A DNA stretch of 64,000 nt from an uncultured Campylobacter sp. (GTDB lineage: Bacteria; Campylobacterota; Campylobacteria; Campylobacterales; Campylobacteraceae), in NCBI RefSeq assembly GCF_944323605.1, contig NZ_CALUTC010000005.1, forward strand, positions 1-64,000, read 5' to 3'. The position numbers and the translations under genes were made by a program. Below the pieces are notes generated by a model. The model had not been told where the DNA came from. It ran no database searches and worked only from the letters and a program-made list of their open reading frames with translations. Within the stretch, counting starts at the first letter, position 1; each line of letters begins with the position of its first letter. Positions 49,083-58,470 of this stretch are shown piece by piece.

Positions 49083-50362
49083 TTTAGGCTCTTTATTCTT
49101 AAAGATACTGCTTTTTTGTGTGCGTCTAAATGCTCTGCAGCCGCTAAAATTTCAACTGTTTTTGCTAATTTCTTAAATCCACTTTTGCTTAATTCTTGCA
49201 CAGTCATTTTTTTATAAAAATCGCTTAAATTTAAGCTAGAATGTGTTTTTGTAAGTCCATAAGTTGGTAAAACATGGTTTGTTCCACTAGCATAGTCTCC
49301 CATAGATTCAGGAGAATACTCTCCTAAAAATACAGAACCAGCGTGTTTTACATCTTGTAGCAGTTTTCGTGCTTGTTTCACTTGCAAGATCAAGTGTTCT
49401 GGTGCATATTCGTTTGAAACCTCTAAGGCTTCTTTTAAATTTTTTACTACTATTATTTTCGAATTTGCTATGGATTTTTTTGCTATTTCTTTTCTAGGAA
49501 GTTTTTCTATTTGAGTTTCAAGCTCTTTTACAACTTCTTTGGCATAAGATGAGCTTAAACAAAGCAAGATGACTTGAGAATCCGCCCCATGTTCAGCTTG
49601 TGATAGCAAATCACTCGCAACAAAAGAAGGTTTAGCACTGTTATCAGCTATAACAAGCACTTCAGAAGGTCCTGCTTGCATATCTATCGCAGCAGCATTT
49701 TCGGCACTTACAATAGCTTTTGCTGCCGTTACATACGCATTGCCTGGTCCAAAAATTTTATCTACCTTAGCAACAGTTTTTGTTCCGTAAGCAAGTGCAG
49801 CTATAGCACCTGCTCCGCCCATTTGATAAATTTCATCTACACCGCAAAGTTTTGCACAAAAAAGTATAGAATCATCTATTTTTGCTGGACTTGCTAAGAC
49901 TATCCTTTTGCATTTTGCTATCTTTGCTGGAATTGCTAACATTAGTGTAGTTGAAAGTAATGGAGCAAGTCCGCCCGGTATATAAAGCCCAACGCTATCA
50001 ATAGGTCTGCTTACAAGTTCGCAACAAACACCTTTCATAGTTTGCACTTTTATAGGTTTAAAGACTTGAGCTTTATGAAAGCTATATATATTTTTATAGG
50101 CTATTTTTATTGAATTTTTTAAGTCCTTGCTAAGTCTTTTTGAGGCTTCTTCTATGTCTTTTTTTGAAATTTTTAGACTGTTTATATTTACTTTATCAAA
50201 TTTTAAAGCTTGTTCTATTAAAGCTTCATCACCCCTTGCTTTAACATCGTTTATTATGTCTTTACTACGTTTGATTATTTCCTCTTTAGCGTCTATAGCA
50301 GGACGCAAAAGAGCTTTTTCTTTTTCATCTTGACTTAAATTTTTATATTCTAAAATTTGCAT
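49079..50362 (-). CDS. hisD: Histidinol dehydrogenase HisD
   Basis: HisD oxidises histidinol to histidine with 2 NAD+. The 427-residue protein has [26 protein letters not shown] and zinc-binding residues in QAEHGADSQ and the final [10 protein letters not shown] region. It lies between hisG (8-nt gap) and hisB (4-nt overlap). Confidence 0.97.
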   Translation of the reverse strand: MQILEYKNLSQDEKEKALLRPAIDAKEEIIKRSKDIINDVKARGDEALIEQALKFDKVNINSLKISKKDIEEASKRLSKDLKNSIKIAYKNIYSFHKAQVFKPIKVQTMKGVCCELVSRPIDSVGLYIPGGLAPLLSTTLMLAIPAKIAKCKRIVLASPAKIDDSILFCAKLCGVDEIYQMGGAGAIAALAYGTKTVAKVDKIFGPGNAYVTAAKAIVSAENAAAIDMQAGPSEVLVIADNSAKPSFVASDLLSQAEHGADSQVILLCLSSSYAKEVVKELETQIEKLPRKEIAKKSIANSKIIVVKNLKEALEVSNEYAPEHLILQVKQARKLLQDVKHAGSVFLGEYSPESMGDYASGTNHVLPTYGLTKTHSSLNLSDFYKKMTVQELSKSGFKKLAKTVEILAAAEHLDAHKKAVSLRIKSLK

Positions 50363-50370
50363 ATTACATC

Positions 50371-51267
50371 CTATTTCAACATTTTTTCTATCGGTAAAAC
50401 TAGGATAGAACTAGCACCTACTTCTTTTAATTTTTCCATAGTTTCCCAAAATAAATTTTCTTTACTAACCATATGCAAAACAACCTTATCATCGCTGTGA
50501 GCTAATGGCAAAACTGTTGGCGTTTCAACTCCGGGAAGTAGTGATATAATTTCATCTATTTTATTTTTCGGAGAATGCAACATAATGTATTTTGATTCCC
50601 TTGCTTGCATAACCCCGTCTATCCTTAACATAAGTTTTTCTAGCAAAAGCTCATTTTCCTCGCTTAAGTTCGATTTTCTTTTTATAAGACAGGCTTTTGA
50701 TTCAAAAATACTTTCTATTTCTTTTAAAGAATTTGCCTCTAAAGTAGCTCCGCTTGATACCAAATCACAAATGGCATCCGCTAAATTCATTTTTGGTGCT
50801 AATTCGACAGAGCCTTTTAAAGAGCAAGTTTTGTAAGGGATATTGTTTTTTTGCATAAAATCTTTTAATATATAAGGATAAGAAGTGGCTATGCGTAGAT
50901 TTTCAAAGCTTTTTAAGCCATTATACTCAAAAGAATTTGGCAAGGCTAAAGAAAGCCTACAGTAGCCAAAGTCAAGCTTTTTTAAAAGTTCAAAATCAGC
51001 ACTTAAGCCCAAAGCTTTTCTTTCAAGTTCGTGTTCTTTTAAGACATTTTCTCCAACTATTCCTAAATCAACCATTCCATCAAAAACAAGGGCTGGTATA
51101 TCATCATCTCTAAGTCTTAATATATCTATGTTAAAATTACTAGCAAAGGCTACTAAATTTTGTTCTTGTATATGCACTTTTATGCCTAAATTTTTTAAAA
51201 GCTCTAAAGATTCTTTGCTTAGTCTTCCTGATTTTTGTATAGCTATTTTAAGACGGTTTTTTTGCAT
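50371..51267 (-). CDS. hisG: ATP phosphoribosyltransferase HisG (long form)
   Basis: HisG condenses ATP and PRPP in the first, feedback-controlled step of histidine synthesis. The 298-residue form includes the C-terminal regulatory domain ([21 protein letters not shown]), so it needs no HisZ. AAGGAAG precedes the ATG. It heads hisG-hisD-hisB and is divergent from the ligase gene. Confidence 0.96.
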   Translation of the reverse strand: MQKNRLKIAIQKSGRLSKESLELLKNLGIKVHIQEQNLVAFASNFNIDILRLRDDDIPALVFDGMVDLGIVGENVLKEHELERKALGLSADFELLKKLDFGYCRLSLALPNSFEYNGLKSFENLRIATSYPYILKDFMQKNNIPYKTCSLKGSVELAPKMNLADAICDLVSSGATLEANSLKEIESIFESKACLIKRKSNLSEENELLLEKLMLRIDGVMQARESKYIMLHSPKNKIDEIISLLPGVETPTVLPLAHSDDKVVLHMVSKENLFWETMEKLKEVGASSILVLPIEKMLK

Positions 51268-51324
51268 ACTTCTTCCTTTACATTTTTATGTTAGCATATT
51301 TGTGTAAATTTTTAGGTTTGTTTT

Positions 51325-52176
51325 ATGTGTTTTAGGTTTTTGTTTTTTTTATTATTTTCTTTCGTTTTTTCCTTTTCAAATGAACTCTTGCTTTTGCAAA
51401 AATATGATGAAAAAGATTTTAAAAATGAAAATATACAAGAATGGCTTATGAGTGAAAAGCTTGACGGGGTTAGGGCTTTTTGGGATGGAAAAAATTTTTA
51501 TACTAGAAATAAAAACAAAATAAATGCTCCAAAATTTTTTACAAAAAATTTTCCAAATTTTGCACTTGATGGGGAGCTTTTTATAGATAGAAACAGTTTT
51601 GATGAAATTTCAAGTATAGTTAGAAAAAATGAAGCTGAAATAGAATGGCAAAAGGTAAAATATATGGTTTTTGATGTGCCAAATGCTTGTGATGATTTAC
51701 AGTCTTGCTCTCTTAAGAATAGGCTTTTAAAGCTCGAACTTTTTCTAAAAGATACACCTTCTAAATTTATAAAAATAATAGAACAAAAAGAAATAAAAAA
51801 CAAAAAGGAGCTTGAAAATTTTGTTAATTTGGTGCATAGTTTGGGTGGTGAAGGGGTTGTTTTAAGAAAAAATTTAGCACCTTATGAAAACTTTAGAAGC
51901 AAAAATGCTCTTAAAATTAAAAAGGAAGAGGAAGAGGATTGCACGGTCATAGCTTATACAAAAGGCAAAGGAAAATTTGAAAATTTAATAGGTGCTTTGA
52001 TATGTCAAGCAAATATACAAGGTGAGATGAAAAGCTTTAAGATAGGTTCAGGTTTAAGCAATGCTTTGCGAGCAAATCCACCAAAAATAGGGCAAAAGAT
52101 AAGATATAAATTTAATGGCTATACTAAAAAGGGTTTGCCTCGTTTTGCTGTTTTTAAGGGGATAAGAGCTGATTAG
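51325..52176 (+). CDS. ATP-dependent DNA ligase with signal peptide
   Basis: The 283-residue protein has a hydrophobic N-terminus (about 1-18) suggesting export. The nucleotidyltransferase motif I is EKLDGVR with Lys45, motif III FALDGELFID, motif IV/V EGVVLRK and ALKIKKEEEEDC, and there is a short OB domain. Exported ATP-dependent ligases of this type occur in naturally competent Campylobacter and Haemophilus and may repair incoming or extracellular DNA, which is an inference. It is followed by a terminator. Confidence 0.9.
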   Translation: MCFRFLFFLLFSFVFSFSNELLLLQKYDEKDFKNENIQEWLMSEKLDGVRAFWDGKNFYTRNKNKINAPKFFTKNFPNFALDGELFIDRNSFDEISSIVRKNEAEIEWQKVKYMVFDVPNACDDLQSCSLKNRLLKLELFLKDTPSKFIKIIEQKEIKNKKELENFVNLVHSLGGEGVVLRKNLAPYENFRSKNALKIKKEEEEDCTVIAYTKGKGKFENLIGALICQANIQGEMKSFKIGSGLSNALRANPPKIGQKIRYKFNGYTKKGLPRFAVFKGIRAD

Positions 52177-52195
52177 CCCCTAGTAGGCTTTTTTT
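52175..52195 (+). terminator. Rho-independent terminator after the ligase gene
   Basis: AGCC and GGCT arms around a short loop, followed by a T run, directly after the stop codon. Confidence 0.55.
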
Positions 52196-52211
52196 GTATT
52201 TTTCTTCCAAG

Positions 52212-52217
52212 TATAAT
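52212..52217 (+). promoter_or_regulatory. -10 box TATAAT, leaderless configuration, for the ABC transporter operon
   Basis: AGTATAAT lies 6 nt before the ATG at 52224, so transcription would start at or near the start codon. Confidence 0.55.
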
Positions 52218-52223
52218 ATAAAA

Positions 52224-53174
52224 ATGTTTTATTTTTTGTTAAGAAGACTTTTTTTTGGGATTTGTGTTTTATTTTTGCTTAGTTTTGCAAGCTTTGCAAT
52301 GATGTATTATAGTAAAGCTAGTCCTATTTTTGCTAGTAATCCTCAAGCGTTTAGCAAGGATTTGCAAAACGAGCTTGAGGCAAATTTAAATTTGGATAAG
52401 AGCTTATTATTTCAATACAAAACTTGGCTAAAGTCCTTTTTAAGCGGGGATTTATCAAATTCTCTTATAAATTCACAAGCTGTATCAGAGCTATTAAAAG
52501 AAAGATTGTTAAATACTGTTGTTCTTGGATTTTGTGCCTTGTTTTTTTTATTCGTTTTAGCCTTGTTTTTGAGTGTTTTAAGCTTGGCTTATGAGGGCAG
52601 TTTTTTAGAAAAGCTTATAAATTTTATTTCTATGAGTTTTTTTGCCTTGCCTAGTTTTTGCACAGCTTTAATCTCGATTCTTTTTTTCTGTGTTTATCTT
52701 AATCTTTTGCCTAGTTCTGGTGCTTACAGTTTGGGCGAAGATTTTTCGTTTTTAGATAGGATAAAGCATTTGATACTACCTATTTTGAGTTTAGTTTTAT
52801 CGCATTTAGCCTTTGTTCTTAATTTTATGAAAAGCGTTTTAAAGCAAAGCCTAAGCCAATATTTTATAGACGCTGCTTTTGCACGCGGTCTTAGCAAGTC
52901 AAGAATTTATTTTCACTTTGTTTTAAAGGATAGCTTATCATCTATATTAGCTTGTTTTACTTCTATGTCTGTTAGTTTTTTGATGAGTGCTTATGTGATA
53001 GAGGCTGTTTTTTCTTACGAGGGGCTTGGATCTTTGCTTATACATAGCATTACATATAAGGATTATCCAGTGGTTTTGGCTCTTGTTTTATTTAACACAG
53101 CTTTTCTTTTGTGTTTAAATGCCTTACTTGAGCTTTTTTGCAAAATTATGGATAAAAGGGCTTTGTATGCGTAA
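52224..53174 (+). CDS. ABC transporter permease, peptide/nickel (Opp/Dpp/Nik) type, first
   Basis: The 316-residue protein begins MFYFLLRRLFFGICVLFLLS and has six membrane segments with the DppB/NikB pattern: the LKSFLSGDLSNSL loop, the DAAFARGLSKSRI EAA-like motif (about 221-233) and IEAVFSYEGLGSLL. A TTG at 52194 would add 10 residues, but the TATAAT is inside that stretch. In C. jejuni the equivalent set is NikZYXWV (Cj1584c-Cj1580c). The substrate could be nickel or peptides. Confidence 0.87.
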   Translation: MFYFLLRRLFFGICVLFLLSFASFAMMYYSKASPIFASNPQAFSKDLQNELEANLNLDKSLLFQYKTWLKSFLSGDLSNSLINSQAVSELLKERLLNTVVLGFCALFFLFVLALFLSVLSLAYEGSFLEKLINFISMSFFALPSFCTALISILFFCVYLNLLPSSGAYSLGEDFSFLDRIKHLILPILSLVLSHLAFVLNFMKSVLKQSLSQYFIDAAFARGLSKSRIYFHFVLKDSLSSILACFTSMSVSFLMSAYVIEAVFSYEGLGSLLIHSITYKDYPVVLALVLFNTAFLLCLNALLELFCKIMDKRALYA

Positions 53175-53952
53175 TTTTTTCGTTTTAAGCCCCTTTTTTA
53201 TTTGTGTCTTGTTTGGAATTTTCTACCCCTTTATAAGCCCCTATGATATATATATAAGCGATTTATCCAGTATAAAATTAGCCCCTTCTTTTAGTCATTT
53301 CTTTGGCACTGATGTTTTTGGCAGAGATCTTTTTACAAGGATAGCTTATGCCTTTAGAACATCTTTGTTTGTGGGATTTTTTGCCTCTTTGTGTATATTA
53401 GCATTTGCTATATTTTACGCCTTTTTGGCAAGATTTTTTTTAAGAAATTTTTTATTGGGTATTTTAGATGCCTTTTTGGCTTTTCCCTCTCTTTTGTTTA
53501 TTATGCTTTTTCAAAGCTTTTTTTCAAATTCTGTTTTTGTAATGATTGTGGTTATAGCTTTAGGACATTTTGCCTTGCTTGCAAAGCTTTTGGATACGCA
53601 AATTTCAAATATTATGCTTAGTGATTTTTATAAAAATGCCATTGTGCTTGGCGGCACTAAATTTACTTTGTTTGTTTATGAAATTTTACCAGCTTGTTTT
53701 TCTCTTTTATCTGTTTTTTTTGTTTTAAACATAGCTCACGCTATATCTGCTGAAGCTATGCTTTCTTTTTTTGGCTTGGGTTTTGATTTGAATCAAAGTT
53801 CTTTGGGTATATTGCTTAATGATGCTTCAAAGGCTCTTTTTATAGGTGCTTGGTGGCTTGTGATTTTCCCTGTTTTATCTTTGCTTTGCTTGATTTTGCC
53901 CTTGCTCTATTTTGCGTATTTTTTACAAGATAAATTTGGAGTAAAACTTTGA
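53167..53952 (+). CDS. ABC transporter permease, second (DppC/NikC-like)
   Basis: The 261-residue protein starts at the ATG overlapping the end of the first permease by 8 nt. It has the DppC features FFGTDVFGRDLFTRI (about 46-60) and AISAEAMLSFFGLGFD (about 195-210). An upstream start at 53119 lies within the first permease and is unlikely. The next gene starts inside its stop codon. Confidence 0.87.
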   Translation: MRNFFVLSPFFICVLFGIFYPFISPYDIYISDLSSIKLAPSFSHFFGTDVFGRDLFTRIAYAFRTSLFVGFFASLCILAFAIFYAFLARFFLRNFLLGILDAFLAFPSLLFIMLFQSFFSNSVFVMIVVIALGHFALLAKLLDTQISNIMLSDFYKNAIVLGGTKFTLFVYEILPACFSLLSVFFVLNIAHAISAEAMLSFFGLGFDLNQSSLGILLNDASKALFIGAWWLVIFPVLSLLCLILPLLYFAYFLQDKFGVKL

Positions 53953-54707
53953 TAAGTATTAAAAATTTAAATCTATGTTTTAGAGGCAACAATCTTTTAA
54001 AAAACATAAATCTCAAAAGCGACAGCAATTTTTTAGCCGTTGTAGGCGAAAATGGCTCTTCAAAAAGTCTATTTGCAAGATCTTTTATAAGACTTTTTGA
54101 CAAAGGTTTTAAATTTAGTGCTAGTGAATTTATTGTCGATGAAATCGATGTGCTAGAATTTAAAAATTTACAAAGCCTAAGAAGTAAAATCGCTATGCTT
54201 TTTCAAGATGCAAGAGCTAGTTTTCACCCCTTACTTGACATCGGAGAGCATTTTAATATCGTTTTAAAAACACATACTAATCTTAGCAAAAAAGCTAGAA
54301 AAACACTTGCTTTTGATTTATTTGAAAGGCTAAATTTAAAAGATGCCGATAGGATTTGGCATAGTTTTCCCGCTCAATTAAGCAGTGGTATATCGATGAG
54401 GGTGCAATTTGCCTTAGCCCTAGCCTCTAAACCAAAAGTTTTAATATGCGATGAGATAAATGCAAATTTAGATGATGAAAATGTAAGGATAATATATGAA
54501 CTTTTGAGCGAATTTAACAATGAAGGAAAAAAAATTATCTTAATAAGCCACGATTTAGAAGCTTTAAATCAATTAGCCGATGAGGTTTTGGTCTTTGAAA
54601 ATGGTGCTTTGGTAGAACAAAGTAAAAAATACGACTTTTTTCAAAAGCCAAGTTCGCAATCTGCTAAAAGATTGCTAGAAATATATAAGGCTTTAAAATG
54701 CTCTTAG
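53949..54707 (+). CDS. ABC transporter ATP-binding protein with divergent nucleotide motifs (DppD/NikD-like)
   Basis: The 252-residue protein starts with TTG overlapping the upstream stop. Walker A is GENGSSKS (about 34-41), with Ser for the usual Gly. The signature is LSSGISMR instead of LSGGQ-R, and Walker B is LICDEINANLD. It may be a low-activity partner of the next ATPase. It overlaps that gene by 10 nt. Confidence 0.82.
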   Translation: MISIKNLNLCFRGNNLLKNINLKSDSNFLAVVGENGSSKSLFARSFIRLFDKGFKFSASEFIVDEIDVLEFKNLQSLRSKIAMLFQDARASFHPLLDIGEHFNIVLKTHTNLSKKARKTLAFDLFERLNLKDADRIWHSFPAQLSSGISMRVQFALALASKPKVLICDEINANLDDENVRIIYELLSEFNNEGKKIILISHDLEALNQLADEVLVFENGALVEQSKKYDFFQKPSSQSAKRLLEIYKALKCS

Positions 54708-55375
54708 AAGTTAAAAATTTAGCAAAGTCTTACGAATTTAAAAAACATTTTTACCTAAAAAAAGAAAGCATAAAAGTCTTTGATAATATAAATTTAAGCT
54801 TAAATTTAGGAGAAAATTTGCTTATCAGCGGAGAAAGTGGTTCTGGAAAAACTAGTTTAGGCAAGGTGCTTTGTATGCTTGAAAGACCTAGTTTTGGTAA
54901 GGTTTTCTTTGATGGTTTAGATATTTTTTCTTTAAATTTTAAAAAACAAAGGGAGTTAAGAAAGGATTTACAATTTATATTTGCCGAACAAAAAGAGGCT
55001 TTAAACCCTTATAAAACAGCACGTTGTTTAATCAAAGACCTAGCAAGAAATTTTAAGCTAGAGCTAAGAAATTTAGATGAGATGATGAAAGAGCTTGATT
55101 TTAAAAAGAGCTTATTAGACCTTAAAGCCTACCAGTTAAGTGGTGGAGAATTAAAAAAACTTGCTTTGCTCCGTGCTTTGCTTGTAAAACCTAAATTATT
55201 AATACTTGATGAAATAAGCTCTTCGCTTGATTTAAATTCCGCTTTTCTTATACTTTCTTGTTTAAAAAAAATACAAAAAAATACGGATATTAGCTATATA
55301 TTCATCACACATCAGGTAAAATTATTCAAAGATTTTAATGCCAAGATTCTTAATATGCAAATTAAAGGATTGTAA
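54698..55375 (+). CDS. ABC transporter ATP-binding protein (DppF/NikE-like)
   Basis: The 225-residue protein has a canonical Walker A GESGSGKTS (about 46-54), signature LSGGELKK and Walker B LLILDEISSSLD. With the two permeases and the divergent ATPase it completes a peptide/nickel-type importer core. No substrate-binding protein gene is beside it. The next gene starts 1 nt after its stop. Confidence 0.87.
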   Translation: MLLEVKNLAKSYEFKKHFYLKKESIKVFDNINLSLNLGENLLISGESGSGKTSLGKVLCMLERPSFGKVFFDGLDIFSLNFKKQRELRKDLQFIFAEQKEALNPYKTARCLIKDLARNFKLELRNLDEMMKELDFKKSLLDLKAYQLSGGELKKLALLRALLVKPKLLILDEISSSLDLNSAFLILSCLKKIQKNTDISYIFITHQVKLFKDFNAKILNMQIKGL

Positions 55376-56080
55376 TTGAGACTGTGTAAATATGAGCAAG
55401 GAAAAAAAGCACTTTGTTTTTTAGATATGCCCAGTGTAAATCATAAATTTTTATTTAAAGAGCTAAATAATGAAAAAAACTGTTATGTATCTTGCATAAA
55501 AGATAATGCTTTTAAAGCTAAATTTTTTAAATGCGAGATAGGAGCTAGTGCCTTTGTTTTAGCTTTATTGGCAAGGCTTTGTGATAACTGCTTTGATGAG
55601 CTTGATGAGGCGTATTTGAGTGCTGAATCTTGCATAGCAGAAGAGGAGGCTTTTGATCTTTTAGACTTCTTAAAAGAAGCTGATTTTATAGTCTTTGATG
55701 AAAATTTAAAAAAACATAAAGATTACGAAAATATTAAGTTTTTTTTGTCTTTTTTAGCAAAAAAATTTAATCTAAAACTTGCGAATTCTGCAAATGAAGA
55801 AGGCGAATTTAAATGCTGTGAATTTAAGGAATTAAAAGCTTTGGATAATTATGATGGCTTGGTTGTTTTAGATAGCAAATTAGATGATAAATTTTTACAC
55901 TGTTCTAAACAGTTTCTAAATATAGCAAAGGCAAAAAATGAAGATATACTAGAATTTAAGTTAGATGGAGCGAGTTTTAAAGCCAAACTTTGTTTAAATG
56001 ATGATTTACAAGGCACGGTTGCATTATTAAACATAAACAGCAAAGATTTTGCCTTTAAAAAACTAATAATAAACTCTTAA
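55376..56080 (+). CDS. Unrecognised protein, possible molybdopterin-oxidoreductase-like or Nuo-associated
   Basis: I do not recognise this 234-residue protein (TTG start, directly after the ABC operon). It is rich in Cys (about ten), Lys, Asp and Glu. The segment LDEAYLSAESCIAEEEA (about 77-93) and the end LEFKLDGASFKAKLCLNDDLQGTVALL (about 195-220, split) weakly resemble NuoG-like subunits and the C-terminal domain of molybdopterin oxidoreductases. In C. jejuni the nuo cluster with unusual short proteins lies beside pflA, and pflA is next here, so a relict or Cj1574c-like subunit is possible. Low certainty. Confidence 0.5.
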   Translation: MRLCKYEQGKKALCFLDMPSVNHKFLFKELNNEKNCYVSCIKDNAFKAKFFKCEIGASAFVLALLARLCDNCFDELDEAYLSAESCIAEEEAFDLLDFLKEADFIVFDENLKKHKDYENIKFFLSFLAKKFNLKLANSANEEGEFKCCEFKELKALDNYDGLVVLDSKLDDKFLHCSKQFLNIAKAKNEDILEFKLDGASFKAKLCLNDDLQGTVALLNINSKDFAFKKLIINS

Positions 56081-56097
56081 ATATACTTTTTGTTTGC

Positions 56098-56103
56098 TAT
56101 AAT
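56098..56103 (+). promoter_or_regulatory. -10 box TATAAT of pflA, leaderless configuration
   Basis: GCTATAAT lies 7 nt before the ATG at 56111, inside a T-rich promoter region. Confidence 0.55.
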
Positions 56104-56110
56104 AAAACTT

Positions 56111-58468
56111 ATGAAAAGATTTTTTTTACTTGCCTTACTTTTTTCATATGCTACTTGTTTTGAATTGCTGTTAAATACCGGCAGAGAAAACGACCAAGCA
56201 TTTGCTGTTTTGCATCTAAAAAACAAAGATAATTTTACTTGTAGAGAAGTTATAGTAGATGGTAAAAATCATTTTGAATGTAAAATTTTAGGCTTTGTGG
56301 ATACAAAATTAGAAAATAAAAGTTTTGCTTTTTTTGATATAAATTTCACAAAACAAGATTTAAGTATAGATGTTAAAATAGAGCCTAAAATGCCAGCAAG
56401 AATGTATAATATGTCCCAGGAATTATACGGCGAAAGTAAAATTTTAAATGATGTGAAAGATACAAATTCAAGCTCTTTTACCTTTGTATTTAGCAGAGAG
56501 ATACCATATATAAGAACATATGATGGTTTAGAATTTGATATAGATTTTCCAGACGCTAAAAATCCAAGTCTAGGAGCTATAGATTTGGACGCAAACCCTG
56601 TTAATGTGCCACAAAGTGCTGATATAAACACCTTTATTCGCATAAAACAAGAGTATGAAAAAGAAAACTATGCACAAGTTTTAAGCGATTCTACTAATGC
56701 GATAAATCGCTATAAAAATAGTATCTTTTTAAATGAATTTATGCTTTATAGATTAAGAGCACAAAACAAACTTTACACCTATGGCTACGATTTTAGAAAG
56801 CAAGAAAATTTAGAAGATATGGTAGATGAGGCTAAATTTTGGACTAGAACATTTACAAGCGATCTCAATTTTCAAGAGGTGCTTTATATAATGATGAGAT
56901 CTTATATGGCTTTAGAGCAAAGGGCTAATTTAGAATATATAGTCGATATTTTAAGAAATGAACACCCAAATCACTATTTTTCCCAGTTAGCTTCTTTAGA
57001 TTATGCTGATTATTTGCTTGGTTTAGGTGATATAGATAACGCAAATTCCATTTATAATCAAATTTATTATAACACAAAAGATGTTGATTTAGCGACAAGA
57101 GCGGCACTTTCTATCGCTAAAAATGCACTTAATGCCAAAGATAAAAATGCAGCCCTATCTTTAATAAACACCTCCTTAGCCGCTAATCCTGTTTATTTTA
57201 GTAAAGATGAGCAAAGAGTTTTAGAGCTTGCTAAGATGTTAGATAACGAAAAAGAGTATGAATTAAGCTCGCAGCTGTATGAGATAGTTTTTACTAATAT
57301 GCAAAAAAATAGCCCTTCATACGAAGAAACACTTAGAAATTTAGCCTTAGCACTTAGCAATACAAATAAATACGAACTAGCTAAAAAATATCTAGATAGC
57401 TATAAACAAGATTTTCAAAATAGCGAATACATAGCACTTATAAAAGAAGCTTCTGATTCTGTTTTTTTTAATATACCAGAAAATAATGCCAGTTTTTTAC
57501 ATCAAAAATACCAAAGTTTGATGAAAGAATATGCAAATGAAATAGCAGCAAAGGCTTTAGAAAGAGATGTAAAGCTTTATTTCAAAGAAAACAATGACAC
57601 AGCTATATTAAACTATAAAAACGAGATAGAAAAGTATAATAATCAAGAGCTTAAAAATATTTTGGAAAGAACAGCTTTAAAAGAGCTTGAAAAGAGCTTA
57701 GCGGCTGATGAATGCTTACAATCAATAGAAATATTTAAAAAGTATTCAAACTACGATATAGGACAAAAGGTTTCTAATAAAAAATCTTTATTTGAGTGCT
57801 TCAAAAGAACAAATAATATGGCTTATGCAAAAAATTATGTAGAGCAAAATAGAGGAGATGATGATATTTACTACGATTTGCAAAAGGCACAGTTTGAACT
57901 AGATGATAAGAATTACGCTAATGCCATAAGTCTTAGCGATTCTGTTTTAAATTCGAGGACTATAAAAAGTAAAGAGGAAGAATTTAACGCCCTTTATATA
58001 AAATTTATAGCCCAGCTAAGACAAGACGAGTATAACAATGCAATGGCTACCTTGCAGCTTTTGCAAAATTTTCCTATGAATTACAAAATGGTTGAGCTTT
58101 ATCACGAGCTTGTGCTTTATAGCGTTAATAGGGGTTTAAATTTAACAGTGCTTACTTATGCACCAAAGGCTATAGATTATCAAAATTCCCAAGGGGTTAA
58201 TGTTTATAGTCCTGACTTGGAATTTGCTTATTTAAACACACTTCAAAAGACAAACCAGCCTCAATTAGCCTTGACTGTTTTAAAAGACTTGTTAAAGATC
58301 AAACTAAACGCAGAAGATAGAGCTAGAGCCCTTTATACTCAAAGTGAAATTTTTGAAAGCTTAAATGATAGAAATTCACAAGTTCAAAGCTTAAAAACTT
58401 GCGTAGATATAAACGCTACTTCAAATTGGCGTGATCTATGCAGCGAAAAACTTTCTATATTAAATTAA
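56111..58468 (+). CDS. pflA: Paralysed-flagella protein PflA (flagellar motor disk)
   Basis: The 785-residue protein starts at the ATG MKRFFLLALLFSYATCF, a signal peptide. The N-terminal part is beta-rich (about 20-170), and from about residue 200 on it is made of TPR-like helices (for example ADYLLGLGDIDNANSIYNQI), ending LCSEKLSILN. Length and architecture fit PflA, a periplasmic scaffold of the Campylobacter flagellar motor that, with PflB, widens the stator ring. Loss paralyses flagella in C. jejuni. An upstream start at 56090 overlaps the promoter and is unlikely. Confidence 0.85.
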   Translation: MKRFFLLALLFSYATCFELLLNTGRENDQAFAVLHLKNKDNFTCREVIVDGKNHFECKILGFVDTKLENKSFAFFDINFTKQDLSIDVKIEPKMPARMYNMSQELYGESKILNDVKDTNSSSFTFVFSREIPYIRTYDGLEFDIDFPDAKNPSLGAIDLDANPVNVPQSADINTFIRIKQEYEKENYAQVLSDSTNAINRYKNSIFLNEFMLYRLRAQNKLYTYGYDFRKQENLEDMVDEAKFWTRTFTSDLNFQEVLYIMMRSYMALEQRANLEYIVDILRNEHPNHYFSQLASLDYADYLLGLGDIDNANSIYNQIYYNTKDVDLATRAALSIAKNALNAKDKNAALSLINTSLAANPVYFSKDEQRVLELAKMLDNEKEYELSSQLYEIVFTNMQKNSPSYEETLRNLALALSNTNKYELAKKYLDSYKQDFQNSEYIALIKEASDSVFFNIPENNASFLHQKYQSLMKEYANEIAAKALERDVKLYFKENNDTAILNYKNEIEKYNNQELKNILERTALKELEKSLAADECLQSIEIFKKYSNYDIGQKVSNKKSLFECFKRTNNMAYAKNYVEQNRGDDDIYYDLQKAQFELDDKNYANAISLSDSVLNSRTIKSKEEEFNALYIKFIAQLRQDEYNNAMATLQLLQNFPMNYKMVELYHELVLYSVNRGLNLTVLTYAPKAIDYQNSQGVNVYSPDLEFAYLNTLQKTNQPQLALTVLKDLLKIKLNAEDRARALYTQSEIFESLNDRNSQVQSLKTCVDINATSNWRDLCSEKLSILN

Positions 58469-58470
58469 AC

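Noticed and set aside
49374..49389. A third parS-like sequence (TGTTTCACTTGCAAGA) in hisD
   Set aside because: Only 13 of 16 bases match and it is not palindromic. It lies in ordinary coding sequence and lacks the TTTAAA flanks of sites A and B.
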